A stretch of DNA of 64,000 nt from NCBI GenBank assembly GCA_031761405.1, contig JASEVX010000011.1, positions 64,831,217 through 64,895,216 of the forward strand. The letters are read 5' to 3'. This document shows positions 31,858 to 41,811 of the stretch, one piece after another. Position 1 is the stretch's first letter. Every line of letters begins with the position of its first letter. Under the pieces are notes generated by a model, which saw nothing but the letters and a program-made list of their open reading frames with translations, was not told the origin of the DNA and did not search any database. Made by a program: the position numbers and the translations under genes. The stretch comes from Serripes groenlandicus (Eukaryota; Mollusca; Bivalvia; Cardiida; Cardiidae).

Positions 31858-32202
31858 CAAGACTTAGTACAGGTTTTAACTCTTCACCTTATTAATGAGC
31901 TACTTTTGGAGTCATTTTGAGCAATTTCACCTTTTTTTCCAATTATGTTGTCAAAAGGCGTCCGTCCAGTACATTCTGTATCTGGACTCTGATGATGATG
32001 TGCCTCATACAACATGTGACTATTTGGGTTTTCCTGTATTGAATTCATTGGAATTTTATCATTCAGTCATTTTTCCTGCCACAAACAGTCATTTTAAAAA
32101 AAAAAATATCTTGGGTAAAAGAGAAATTTAATGAAATGTGAAAGTGAACTAAAAGTTCTCAAGTTTTTCAGAATAATGTTATAATTCCACTAGTTACAAT
32201 AT

Positions 32203-32408
32203 GAACCCTTTCCCATCTGTAGACGCTTTATGAAGCCTCTGCAGCAGACAGGTTTTTGAAAACATAGTGACAAAAGAAGAAATTTCTCAAAACAAGCAAT
32301 TTCTCCTTTTGCCACAATGTTTTCCACTTTTAGTCATAGGTTATCCATTTTCTATTTTTTGACAAAATATGTTCAAAGTCATCTGCTGCTGAATGAGAAA
32401 AAGGGTTA
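32203..32408 (+). mobile_element. Family 1 MITE, young type with spacer deletion
   Basis: The CAATTATAGAGA part of the spacer is deleted; the right end lacks CAGAATTGT. Confidence 0.85.
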
Positions 32409-32409
32409 G

Positions 32410-32484
32410 GACTTTGCAACATTCAACAAATCTGCAGCAGACAAGTATCTTTGCAAATTCATGGAATTTCTTTATGAATGATCA
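32410..32484 (-). mobile_element. Family 1 fragment, end B
   Basis: AACATTCAACAAATCTGCAG and GGAATTTCTTTATGAATGA. Confidence 0.6.
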
Positions 32485-32487
32485 TAA

Positions 32488-32954
32488 TACACCTTGTTGG
32501 TGTAGTGTACGTTAGGGCGTCTGCCTCAGGTGCAGGAGGTCATGGGTTCGATCCCCTGCGGGGTCATACCAAATACTTTTAAAATGGTAGTAATGGCTGC
32601 CCTCCTTGGCGCTCAGAGTGAGGGTTTTTGCGGGGTTTGTATTACGACTGACTGGCTGGTGTCGGGATAAATGGATCAGTTATGCTGGTAACTTACCCAG
32701 GAAATGCCGTGATATATCTGAAATGTTTTTGAAAACATAGTGACAAAAGAAGAAATTGCACAAAACGTGCAATTTCTCCTTTTGCCACAATGTTTTCCAC
32801 AGGTAATATATCTGAAATGTTTTTGAAAACATAGTGACAAAAGAAGAAATTGCACAAAACGTGCAATTTCTCCTTTTGCCACAATGTTTTCCACAGGTGA
32901 TATATCTGAAATGTTTTTGAAAGCGATGTAAAAACACCAAAAAAACAATCAATC
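32488..32954 (+). mobile_element. SINE A carrying an amplified Family 1 hairpin
   Basis: SINE head (GGTTCGATCCCC) and body are normal. Near the tail, two 94-bp units (32712-32899) are present, each made of SINE sequence ATATATCTGAAATGTTTTTG plus the Family 1 hairpin core. The SINE tail resumes at 32900 and ends AACAATCAATC. Confidence 0.85.
32712..32899 (+). repeat. Two 94-bp tandem units: SINE tail plus Family 1 hairpin
   Basis: Units are nearly identical, hairpin arms GCAC/GTGC. Neither Family 1 terminus nor a TTAA is present, so this is not a standard insertion. Confidence 0.88.
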
Positions 32955-32971
32955 ATAACTATATATATATA

Positions 32972-33020
32972 TATGCTGTAGATGCATCGAAATGCGTCTG
33001 TATGTTTGGAAAGGTTTTAA
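32972..33020 (-). mobile_element. Family 1 fragment, end A
   Basis: GCTGTAGATGCATCGAAATG and TGTTTGGAAAGG after an (AT)n run. Confidence 0.5.
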
Positions 33021-33195
33021 TTAACTACAGTAGGTGAACCATTTTCATTGCGAAATTTTCTTTTAACCAATATACTTTCAAAAGACTTTTTCAGAGGAGT
33101 TTTTAAGAGGATTTGCTATTTAAGTTCAAACTTATTTAGTTTATATCGATTACTATACAAGTTTTAAGCTATATATACACATATAATCACGTTCG

Positions 33196-33340
33196 ATGTC
33201 TGCTTCCTGGAGACATAACCAATACTCGTGCTGTTTGTGTGATTCCTAAGGCAAAACCTGCTCATCACAGGATTCGAACCAGCGACCTTTGGTATGAGAG
33301 ACTGACGCTCTACCTCTACCTCTGCGCTACCATCTTCCAC
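33196..33340 (-). mobile_element. SINE D
   Basis: ATGTCTGCTTCCTGGAGACA, ACAGGATTCGAACCAGCGAC and CTCTGCGCTACC: inverse of the copy at 18645. Confidence 0.75.
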
Positions 33341-33387
33341 GATTAGCTATTTTATATTCATATTTTCTTCCCTGTTATTAATAAACC

Positions 33388-33562
33388 CACAAATGAAAAC
33401 TTTGCAGCAGACAACTTTGAAAATATCTCAGCAGAATAATGGAATTTCTCTGTTATATTGAATAGTATAATTAATGAATATAGCTGTAAGTATTGTGGCA
33501 ACTAAAATGAGAAATTGTTCACAATTAATGTCTTCAAAAGTCGTATGCTGCAAATGTGTTAA
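33388..33562 (-). mobile_element. Family 1 MITE, older
   Basis: TTGCAGCAGACAACTTTGAA at left; GTATGCTGCAAATGTGTTAA at right. Confidence 0.7.
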
Positions 33563-33763
33563 CCCCGCTTTCCCACTTTTAGACACATTCTGAAGCATCT
33601 GCAGCAGACGGCATTTTGAAAACATTGTGACAAAAGGAGAAATTTCTCAAAACGAGCAATTTCTCCTTTTGCCAAAATGTGTTTCAATAGATATACCTCC
33701 ATATCTTGAGTAGAGGTTTTCAAAGTCGTCTGCTGCAGATTTGTTTATGTGGGACAGGGTTGA
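33559..33763 (+). mobile_element. Family 1 MITE, chained
   Basis: Shares TTAA 33559-33562; hairpin TTCTCAAAACGAGCAA with one short arm; right border TTGAA. Confidence 0.8.
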
Positions 33764-33919
33764 AATGCATCTGCATGTGGAAAGTGATAAAGCCTTTTAT
33801 TAACAAAACCTTTCACAATTTGAAAGACGGTCTGATTATTAATTTCTGTCAATTGAAAATTGAATATGTGTATGTTAATTTATGCTGTAATATGCGTCTC
33901 ACAGTGTCCCAGATACTAT

Positions 33920-34122
33920 AACCTTTTCCAACTAACAACAAATTTGCAGCAGACTTATTTGAAAACATCCTTGGTTAAAACAGGGAAATTCACTTTAACC
34001 CTTCCTCACATAAAGACGCTTTCTGATGCCTCTGCATCAAACGGATATTTAAAACTGTGTGGCAAAAGGAGACATTGCTCATAATGAGTAATTACTCTGT
34101 TTGCCACAATGTTTTCAATTAA
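33920..34122 (+). mobile_element. Two Family 1 halves joined at TTAA
   Basis: End B half 33920-33996 (minus orientation) followed by end A plus hairpin 33993-34122 (plus orientation). Confidence 0.65.
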
Positions 34123-34335
34123 AAAATGTTCGTCTTGATAATATATAGGCTAAGTTTAAATATTGATCATGTATGGGGAAACTAGAGTTTTAACTTTGGT
34201 AGGGTGAAAATTTGTTCATTTTCTTGATGATATTCTGGCAAAGTTTGATTATGGGTAGCTTCAGGGCACGGACCAAGCAAAATCTTGTGGACAATCTAAA
34301 GGACCCAATTTTTTGTGGATTTACTTCAAAATTAA

Positions 34336-34617
34336 CTGGTAGCTCAGTCGATAGCGACGCGGATTGTCAACCCAGGTGTTGTGAGTTTGAACCCAAGCTC
34401 AGCCAACATTTTTTCTGATGTTTGGCAAAAGTCACTGTGACAAACGTCATTCATCTTCCACCAGTGGGCTAACAGTCTATGTGGCAAACCAGCCAGTTGC
34501 TTGGAAAGTATGTTGTATGGAGTACTGATGTGAGAAAACCAGGAAACATGTAAGTCGGCGCGATATGACTGATTTTTTTTTTAAATTGGCGTTAAACCCC
34601 AATCAATGAATCAATCA
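34336..34617 (+). mobile_element. SINE B, full
   Basis: CTGGTAGCTCAGTCGATAGC head, GTGAGTTTGAACCCAAG, tail GGCGTTAAACCCCAATCAAT. Confidence 0.85.
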
Positions 34618-34721
34618 TAGTAAGTGTACTATTGATGTATGTCTTATCATATCAGAGCCATGGTACTCGGTGAGCATTGCAGGGCCACAATGTGTTCAAC
34701 ATGTACTAGGTCTCCTGAGGC

Positions 34722-34925
34722 TAAGCAATTTCTACTTTTACTACAATGTTTTCAAAATTGAAAGGACTCGTCTTTCCACTGAAACAACTGAAATTTCAGA
34801 TGAAAAACTTCTATTACATATTAGAAAATTCAAGCGCGATTTGTCATCCTTCCACAAAGCTCTTTTTGATAAATATACTTTCAAAGTCGTCTGCTGCATA
34901 ATTGTTTTATGTGGGAAAAGGACAC
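34722..34925 (+). mobile_element. Family 1 remnant with unrelated insert
   Basis: Hairpin arm AGCAATTTCTACTTTTAC at left and TTTCAAAGTCGTCTGCTGCA at right; ~110 bp of non-family sequence (34757-34870) sits between. Confidence 0.5.
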
Positions 34926-35228
34926 TTAAATGTGTGTGAAGTAACTGAAGTTACATAGTGCCTAAGAGAAGTAACTGTAGGAGGATGTTAAAAAACCTTA
35001 TAAAAGTAATCTCCCTTTGGCTAAGTTGTCTCTGTGTTTTATAAATGAACGAACGTGTACATGACATATTTTGCCACTTGTTCAAAGCAGTCATGAACAT
35101 TATCTTGTAGTAATTTATACCATGGGGCAATTTTTCAATATTTTCAACAGACTTTTGCCACCTGCCGAAGAAGTATGTATTGACTCATTCGATAAGGAGT
35201 AGATATAGACCAGTGTGAAAGAAAGGGT

Positions 35229-35388
35229 TAACCCTTTCCCTCTGGCTCATACAGACACAGTTGACACCTCTGCAGCAGAAGACTTTAGAAAACATTGACA
35301 AAATGAGAAACGTTTTATATAAAGAGATCTTATCTTTTTTATCTCCAGATGATTTCAAAGACATCTGCAGCAGATTTGTTGTTTTTGG
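35229..35388 (+). mobile_element. Family 1 MITE, end B expanded into a minisatellite
   Basis: TTAACCCTTTCCCTCTGGC at left; end B GCAGATTTGTTG runs directly into the array that follows. Confidence 0.7.
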
Positions 35389-35950
35389 TTAGCAAGAAAT
35401 CTGCAGCAGATTTGTGGTACATTTAGTTGGTTAGCAAGAAATCTGCAGCAGATTTGTGGTACAATTATTTGGTTAGCAAGAAATCTGCAGCAGATTTGTG
35501 GTACATTTATTTGGTTAGCAAGAAATCTGCAGCAGATTTGTGGTACATTTATTTGGTTAGCAAGAAATCTGCAGCAGATTTGTGGTACATTTATTTGGTT
35601 AGCAAGAAATCTGCAGCAGATTTGTTGTTTTTGGTTAGCAAGAAATCTGCAGCAGATTTGTGGTACATTTATTTGGTTAGCAAGAAATCTGCAGCAGATT
35701 TGTGGTACATTTATTTGGTTAGCAAGAAATCTGCAGCAGATTTGTGGTACATTTATTTGGTTAGCAAGAAATCTGCAGCAGATTTGTGGTACATTTATTT
35801 GGTTAGCAAGACATCTGCAGCAGATTTGTGGTACATTTATTTGGTTAGCAAGAAATCTGCAGCAGATTTGTGGTACATTTATTTGGTTAGCAAGAAATCT
35901 GCAGCAGATTTGTGGTACATTTATTTGGTTAGCAAGAAATCTGCAGCAGG
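35388..35950 (+). repeat. 42-bp minisatellite, about 14 units, seeded by Family 1 end B
   Basis: Unit GGTTAGCAAGAAATCTGCAG then CAGATTTGTGGTACATTTAT. One unit is 36 bp (GTTGTTTTTGG). 42 is a multiple of three, so one frame stays open for 177 codons (VSKKSAADLWYIYL repeated); this is not evidence of a protein. Confidence 0.92.
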
Positions 35951-36136
35951 TGGGTTTTAAATATGAAGGTAAAAATATAAAGAAGTGCTATAAATGACAG
36001 TATGATCATTTGATAGAGCTGAAAATATGGTGTAATGTAAAGTGAGAAATTGCTTATCATGAACAAATTCCCTTTTTTTCCACAACGTTTTCAAAAGTTG
36101 GTTGCTGCACAGGCTTCAATCTCGGTTAAGGTTAAC
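35951..36136 (-). mobile_element. Family 1 MITE, older, emerging from the array
   Basis: Hairpin GCTTATCATGAACAAATTC and right end GGTTAAGGTTAAC. Confidence 0.65.
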
Positions 36137-36205
36137 AGGTGTCATTTTCCTGATACAAAATACAGTTGATGTCGTTTCAGCTGAGGTTGTGGCGAATGGA
36201 CTCCG

Positions 36206-38093
36206 CCCCTGTGAAATGAACACTTACTGTTCATGAACAGTTCTTGTATAATTCATACAAAGTTCAGGTACCTGGTTCATGAACAGTTCATGGGATGTAT
36301 ATGAAGATAAAATGGCACAAATTCTTAAAAAGTTCTTAAATGTGTAGTTCATGAACATGTCATAAAACATTCATGAAACATTGCCATTAAAAAATTCATG
36401 AATTGTTCAAGAACTGAAAATTCATGAAATATTCTTGATATATATATATATTTTTTTTTTAAACATGAACTGTTCAAGAACTTTTTCCAGTGCAAATTCA
36501 TTGTCCCATTTTTCTTCACAGTGTTCCTGAACAGTTCTAGAACTACCATCCATGAACAATTCTAGAACTACCGTCCATGAACAGTTCAAGAACTACAGTT
36601 CTCTAAAACATTAACCTTCTGTATATTACTGTAAATAGGCTGAAATGGTGGATGTGTTCAGTTCTGTGTGTTTATTAGAGAAGTGTCTCATTTTTATCAT
36701 TGAGTAATAAATCATTATGTATCATATTTCTTATATAAGCCAGGTCCATGGGGAAAAGGTTGGCATTGTTGAACAGTTTAAGTTCATCACAGTCTGTCTT
36801 ACGAGAATCTACTCAAGTTGACAGAAGCTTCTATCAAGCTTTTGTAAATAATATGAGGATAGTGAAGATCTTCATCAAACTGCGTTTATGTACATGCTGA
36901 TCTGGTTCTTCACTCTTCACAAATCCGAACGTGTACCTTTTCCTAATGGCATGGACAGGCCCATAATCGTTGGATGTTAGAATTTGAACAGATGAAATGG
37001 GGATCCTGTTGTATTTCCTTCAAGCCTTCCCCTGTGAAATGAACAGTTACAGTTCATGAATTATTCATGAAATATTCATGAACAGTTCATGTTCATTTGG
37101 GTGGTAACCAATGTACAAAATAATCTGGGTGGACCTAAGAACCAGATCCTGTACAGAAGAATATACAGAAAGTCTGTGCAGATTATGTACAGAAATTATT
37201 TTGGTTCATTGAAACATAGTTGAACCAGAATTTTATACAAATATTTGTTATATGAAGACAATGTGATTCTTCAATAAATCACCTATATAAACATGTTGTT
37301 TATGACATAGTCACAATGCAATTTGCTAATTTAATAAACAATGTAACATTTAAGACATTTACCAAATGTGCCCATCAAGTTGTTCATAAGAAATTACAAA
37401 AAACTTCTTTGTGCCTTTGAACACAACATATCTCTCCCACCAAAAAACGTAAAGGAAGTAGTAAACATTACTTACTTCTTTTTGAAGAGTTTTATGCTAG
37501 AGTTAACTCCCTTGGTATATTTCAAATTCAAGTTCAGTTCCAGTGGTATTTTTGGTTATTCTACTGGTATTCCAGTAACATAGCAGGTTCCAATGAAATT
37601 TCACTGGAATTGCTTTGATTTTTTTCACTAGGGCCTTTACTTTTGACAAGAAGATTTCAAAAGTGTTCACTATAATACATTTATAAGAACTTCTTTGGTT
37701 CTAGAAGTGTTCTAGACATGTTCTAGAAATGATCTATAAATGTTCTTATTTCTCTATTCAGAATGGTAGTTTAAGTTAAAAAGTCATTGTAATTTAATTA
37801 AATATTATTTTAAAATCAGTGATATATTTATATTTAACCTACTATTTAAGAACAGAATAAGAACTTATAGGGTTCATTAAAAGAACTTAAATTACACCTG
37901 ACAGATGTTTATGAACTTGTTAATAATTTGCCATGTTCTTCTTCAGTTCTTGAACAGTTCACGAACGAGTTTGTCTTACTGTTCATGAACTAAAGTTATT
38001 GAACTGTGATTAAGAACTATTTAATGACAGTTCACGAACAGTTCATCAGTGGCATGAACAGTTCATAATTTCAAGAACAACATTTCACAGGGG
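36206..38093. mobile_element. 1.9-kb GTTCATGAAC-rich element with CCCCTGTGAAATG termini
   Basis: CCCCTGTGAAATG at 36206 and its inverse CATTTCACAGGGG at 38081-38093 bound the region; a second plus-strand copy of the terminus at 37029 suggests two nested or tandem elements (36206-37028 and 37029-38093). Both are full of short GTTCATGAAC and GAACAGTTC palindromes on both strands. No ORF of note; the middle (36610-37020) is unique DNA. No target duplication seen. Confidence 0.7.
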
Positions 38094-38104
38094 ATTAATT
38101 TAGT

Positions 38105-38248
38105 CTGAAATCGCTCATAATGAGCAATGTCTATATTTGTCAAAATGGTTTATTCAATAGCTGCTCTTTCATTAAGATATTCACTATTTTGACAGTATGT
38201 TGTTCAAAGCTGTCTGGTGCAGATTTGTTGTATGTGGGAAAGGGTTAA
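38105..38248 (+). mobile_element. Family 1 MITE, end A missing
   Basis: CGCTCATAATGAGCAATG hairpin and GCAGATTTGTTGTATGTGGG plus TTAA. The GTTC-rich element abuts where end A should be. Confidence 0.75.
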
Positions 38249-38283
38249 TAGCATTTATAAGATATTAGCATTTCACGTAATTG

Positions 38284-38370
38284 CATTAATCCTTTCCCAC
38301 TTGGAGAAGCATTATATAACTATGCTACATATGTGTCAGAGTGCGTCTGCATGTGTAAAAGGAATAAATG
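38284..38370 (-). mobile_element. Family 1 short derivative
   Basis: ATTAATCCTTTCCCACTTGG at left, GAGTGCGTCTGCATGTG at right; only ~80 bp in all. Confidence 0.55.
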
Positions 38371-38396
38371 TTAATTATATATAATATGGATGTTTG

Positions 38397-38607
38397 TTTA
38401 ATTGGGGTTTTACGCCGTTTACAACATTATTCCAGTTATATCAGTGGGACACTTCACTTATTCATGATCCCTGGGTAAACCAACCAGTTCTTAGCCAGGA
38501 AATGTGCCTTGCCCATGGGCACTCCACAATGTTCGCCGTGACTGGAGATTAAACCCGGGATGCCCGGTTTCAAATCCCGGACGCTAACAACTCGGCCACG
38601 GCGGATT
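38397..38607 (-). mobile_element. SINE C (tRNA-headed)
   Basis: Minus-strand head GCCGTGGCCGAGTTGTTAGC...GGGTTTAATC; body GGGCAAGGCACATTTCC, ACCCAGGGATCATGAATAAG; tail GTAAACGGCGTAAAACCCC. Confidence 0.8.
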
Positions 38608-38710
38608 CCTAAAGTATATGTTGGTAGGAAGCCAGATGTCTGAGAAAGGGTATGTATGTGCTGGTAATGGGGAGGCAGGAAAGAAATGGATTCAGCTGAA
38701 TTGGCAGGAA

Positions 38711-38830
38711 TCCGCCTTGGTTGAGTGGTTTGCTTCGGGGATTTGAAACCGGACGTCTCTGGTTCGATCCCCAGTCGGTCATGGTGGAGTGCTCTTGGGC
38801 AAGGCACCTTTCCTAGCCTAGAACTGGTTT
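38711..38830 (+). mobile_element. SINE C, left part of an interrupted copy
   Basis: Head CCGCCTTGGTTGAGTGG, GGTTCGATCCCCAG, GGGCAAGGCACCTTTCC, up to GAACTGGTTT. The copy continues at 40284. Confidence 0.8.
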
Positions 38831-40283
38831 AATAACGACTTTATTTTATGTGGCTACACATTTGGGTTGTCCCAATCTTCCATGTGAGCCTCAGAGCTAG
38901 CAATACATTATATACACAATGTTATACATATAAACAATCCAAAATAAATGCAAATCGGTAACAAAATAAAAGATAACTTAATTTCAAGAATTACCAGAAA
39001 ACGTCCACGCTAAATATGATTTCTTTAAATAATTTAATGCATTTGCAGTGCATATTTGAAAGGGAATATAATTCCAAATGTTTGGTCCGGAATAGGTAAG
39101 GTATTTTCTGAAGAATTCTAGGTTTGGTTTTGGTAATTGTAACTGCTTGTTAGCAAAGGATCATACATATCTATTTTGGGAGTACTTGAATTTATCTCTG
39201 AGGTATTCAGGACTTTGTTCATTTAATGATTTGTAAATGATAATTGCTTTTTTATAGTCTATTCTTGCTTGAAATTTCATTAATAAAAGACTCGTTTCGG
39301 CTGTGATTGTCTGATGCAGACTGTCTGTTTGGAAAATTGACAGGTCTTGAAGATTTTAGACTTCAGTTCAGCTTCATTTAAACATTTTCGAAAGTGCTCT
39401 TTATCGACTGGTGGTTCTCCCTTCTTGGCTTTCTGCTTTCTGCATTTCCTTGTCGACTTTATATAATGTGTCCAGTGGTGGGCCGAAGAGTTTATTTGAG
39501 ACAGAACTTAATAGGCTGCTAGATTTTGATTTTCTTTAGCTTTGTTCCTATTTTATTAGAATTGTGTTGGTTTGCTAACGTCGTGGAAGGTGTACATGGA
39601 TTTTCAGCTTTCTCTGGGGTGAGATTTTTGTTAGGGTGTTTTTCAATTTTGCAGACAGGTTATTGAATATTTTGCTTTACCATAGTCCACATCCTGGTCC
39701 TTGTATCAGTATTGTTAAAGTATTATATAATGTAATCACGACTTTTCTATCTGTTATTGTTGCAAGACCGCAGATAATCCAGTATTATCTTTTGTATATG
39801 TAAAGGTGTACAGCTGCCTTAAGAACGTAAGTCATTCTTCCTGTGTGTTTTTCCTATAAAACTTAATAGACACACAATCTACCAAATCACTAATGATCAC
39901 ATCATAAAGGATTCCATTGTTTTCATCATGACAATCTCCAGACAAATCAAAATCTGAAAACCCATTAAAGCAGCCATAGTCTGTAGAGGTGTTAGAATTT
40001 ATTGTGTTAAACTCCATTGCATAATTTTATGTTAAATTAGGTCAAGCCAGTTTATGGTAAGTTGCTATGATAAAAAAAGGTATGAATTCCTTGATGAAAA
40101 TGTATCCAGTTTTAAGTAAAAAATACCCTATAGTATTCACTTAAATTGTATTTAATTTCAAATCTGAAGTCCAAAACACAAATTATATTCCATTTTTTTT
40201 TCTTCCAGAGATAACACTGAGTACACATGTAATTTTAATTAAAATTGAAAGCACTTTAACTTTTGATATAAATTAAAATAAAA
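38831..40283 (-). mobile_element. Non-LTR retrotransposon fragment inserted in SINE C
   Basis: GGTTT is present at 38826-38830 and 40284-40288, and the SINE C sequence continues across the gap, so ~1.45 kb was inserted. On the minus strand it ends with the C-terminus of a reverse-transcriptase ORF, a stop, ~150 bp of 3' sequence and TAAAGTCGTTATTAAA. The upstream part (40283-39480) is not readable as protein; 39480-39330 reads KCRKQKAKKGEPPVDKEH in one frame and may be an older part of the same ORF or a captured fragment. Confidence 0.75.
38984..39322 (-). pseudogene. Reverse transcriptase C-terminus of a CR1/L2/Jockey-like element, broken
   Basis: 113 codons including the final stop. It reads ARIDYKKAIIIYKSLNEQSP, EYLRDKFKYS, then an in-frame TGA at 39161-39163, then FRKYLTYSGPNIWNYIPFQI and a Lys/Ser-rich end. 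R-x-x-YK...YKSLN and YSGP-x-IWN are the conserved C-terminal features of this class of non-LTR retrotransposon (usual form FSYRGAKLWN). Truncated at the 5' side and interrupted, so inactive. Confidence 0.75.
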
Positions 40284-40339
40284 GGTTTGTTTACCCAGGG
40301 ATCATGAATAAATGAGCTGTCGCCTTTGTTATATAACTT
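40284..40339 (+). mobile_element. SINE C, right part of the interrupted copy
   Basis: GGTTTGTTTACCCAGGGATC then ATGAATAAATGAGCTGTC continues the body broken at 38830; the tail is lost. Confidence 0.75.
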
Positions 40340-40346
40340 AGATTCC

Positions 40347-40564
40347 TTAACCCTTTCCCCCATGCAGACTCATTATGACGCCTCTTCAGCAGACAACTTT
40401 TGAAAGCATTAATTGTGACAAAAGGTGAGATTGCTCATTTCTCCTTTTGCCACAATGTTTTCAACTCTTTTCCTTAACTGATCTTTGGTTTGTAGAGATG
40501 TCCCGTTATTTAAATTTAGAAGTTTTCAAAGTCGCAAAATTGTTGTATGCGGGAAAGGGTTTAA
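40347..40564 (+). mobile_element. Family 1 MITE
   Basis: TTAA borders; hairpin lost (GATTGCTCATTTCTCC); end B lacks CTGCTGCAG. Confidence 0.8.
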
Positions 40565-40588
40565 ACATAAATCATTTGAGAAAAATCG

Positions 40589-40589
<1 letters not shown>

Positions 40590-40616
<27 letters not shown>
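40590..40616. repeat. (CT)n microsatellite
   Basis: About 13 CT dinucleotides. Confidence 0.95.
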
Positions 40617-40619
<3 letters not shown>

Positions 40620-40871
40620 CCGTTTAAAAATTAAAAATTTGCATTTAAAAAATAAAAGCAACATTTGTAATTAATGTATATAATCCGATATGTATATGTC
40701 TCTGATTATTACATCGTAGTTGTTGTTGGCTATTTCTTTTCAACAAGTCGAAACCAGTTTTGGAAATCACGTAATGATCAGTAATACTGAAATATATTCA
40801 TACATCACGTTCATGGTACTCTTTCTAGTATGCATAAAACACATCTCTAAAGTACCCGAATTGTTAAAGAA

Positions 40872-41099
40872 AAACCCTTTCCCACTAACAACTAATCTGC
40901 AGCAGACGACTTTGAGTGCACACAGGCAAACGTGTACAATATCTCTATAAGTAATAATTGAATTCTGGATAGAGTTGAAAACAGTGTGGCAAAAGGAGCT
41001 ATTGCTCATCATGAGCAATATCTCCTTTTGTCACACTGTTTTCAAGAGTTGTCTGCTGCATATGCGTCAAATTGCGTCTACATTTTGGAAAAGGGCTAA
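40872..41099 (-). mobile_element. Family 1 MITE
   Basis: Hairpin AGCTATTGCTC, ATCAT, GAGCAATATCT: both arms carry the same TAT change, so pairing is kept. Confidence 0.85.
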
Positions 41100-41309
41100 G
41101 AAAGATAACTATGTAAAGACTAAATAGTTATAGTGTACAGTTATTAAAAAGGCCTCAATACAGATGTTCAGAAAAAAGATAGTTAGCTCATTTCGAAAAT
41201 CAATTTGTCTTAAATTGACATAAATATAATATATGTTTATCAGAGATATTTACATTGCTTTGTGTATATGTATGTATACAGTCGAACCGGTGCTAAAGAT
41301 CATCTCGAT

Positions 41310-41554
41310 GGCTTGGCGTGAAACGGTTGTAACTAAAATTGGTATTTTTTTTACCAAGGTTAATCACCTCGTCATAAAGTCTTTATAAGCATTAAATTTT
41401 TTTTTTTTTCTTGGTAAACAATGAAAATTTAGGTGCCATTGCTCGATCTTAGCAATGGCATCTACATTTGCATTGTTTACAAAGGGGTAAAAATTGCCCC
41501 TAAATTAGGGTTTCCAAAATAGGTTTTTAGTTACAACCGTTTCACGCCAAGCCC
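41310..41554 (-). mobile_element. Family 2 hairpin MITE
   Basis: Inverted relative to 21781-22013. Termini GCTTGGCGTGAAACGGTTG and CAACCGTTTCACGCCAAGC; hairpin GGTGCCATTGCTC, GATCTTA, GCAATGGCA. Confidence 0.9.
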
Positions 41555-41635
41555 CGACGATCTCTGAATAGCAAATCCCTTTCTTTAGCGACCAAAGTTT
41601 TTAGTTTCCCGTACGCTCAATTTCTGCATGAATGA

Positions 41636-41712
41636 TCCTGTAAATAAAGGCCACCTGTGAACAAATACCAGATCGATGTCCCGTGGGTGGTCTTTATATA
41701 CAGTTCCCAATG
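41636..41712 (+). repeat. Single unit related to the 12467-13411 minisatellite
   Basis: AAAGGCCACCTGTGAACAAA then CGTGGGTGGTCTTTATA; a GCTAAAGATCATCTC lead-in at 41291 is split from it by the Family 2 copy. Confidence 0.65.
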
Positions 41713-41811
41713 TGAGTGTATATATATAAATGTACTTGACACTTTTAACGTTATGGATCTTTAATTTTATTTATAGTACAGTCTGTATTATGAATACTTG
41801 AAAATGGGAGA

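Noticed and set aside
34757..34870. Possible exon reading ERTRLSTETTEISDEKLLLH
   Set aside because: No GT donor at its end and it lies inside a Family 1 remnant; no partner exon.
35427..35960. 177-codon plus-strand frame of VSKKSAADLWYIYL repeats
   Set aside because: The 42-bp period keeps one frame open automatically; the DNA repeat is derived from a transposon end.
38454..38807. 117-codon minus-strand frame with IEPETSG
   Set aside because: It spans two SINE C heads facing each other; IEPETSG is a usual tRNA-head translation.
39330..39480. Minus-strand stretch KCRKQKAKKGEPPVDKEH as a separate host exon
   Set aside because: It lies inside the inserted retrotransposon fragment and has no clear splice sites.
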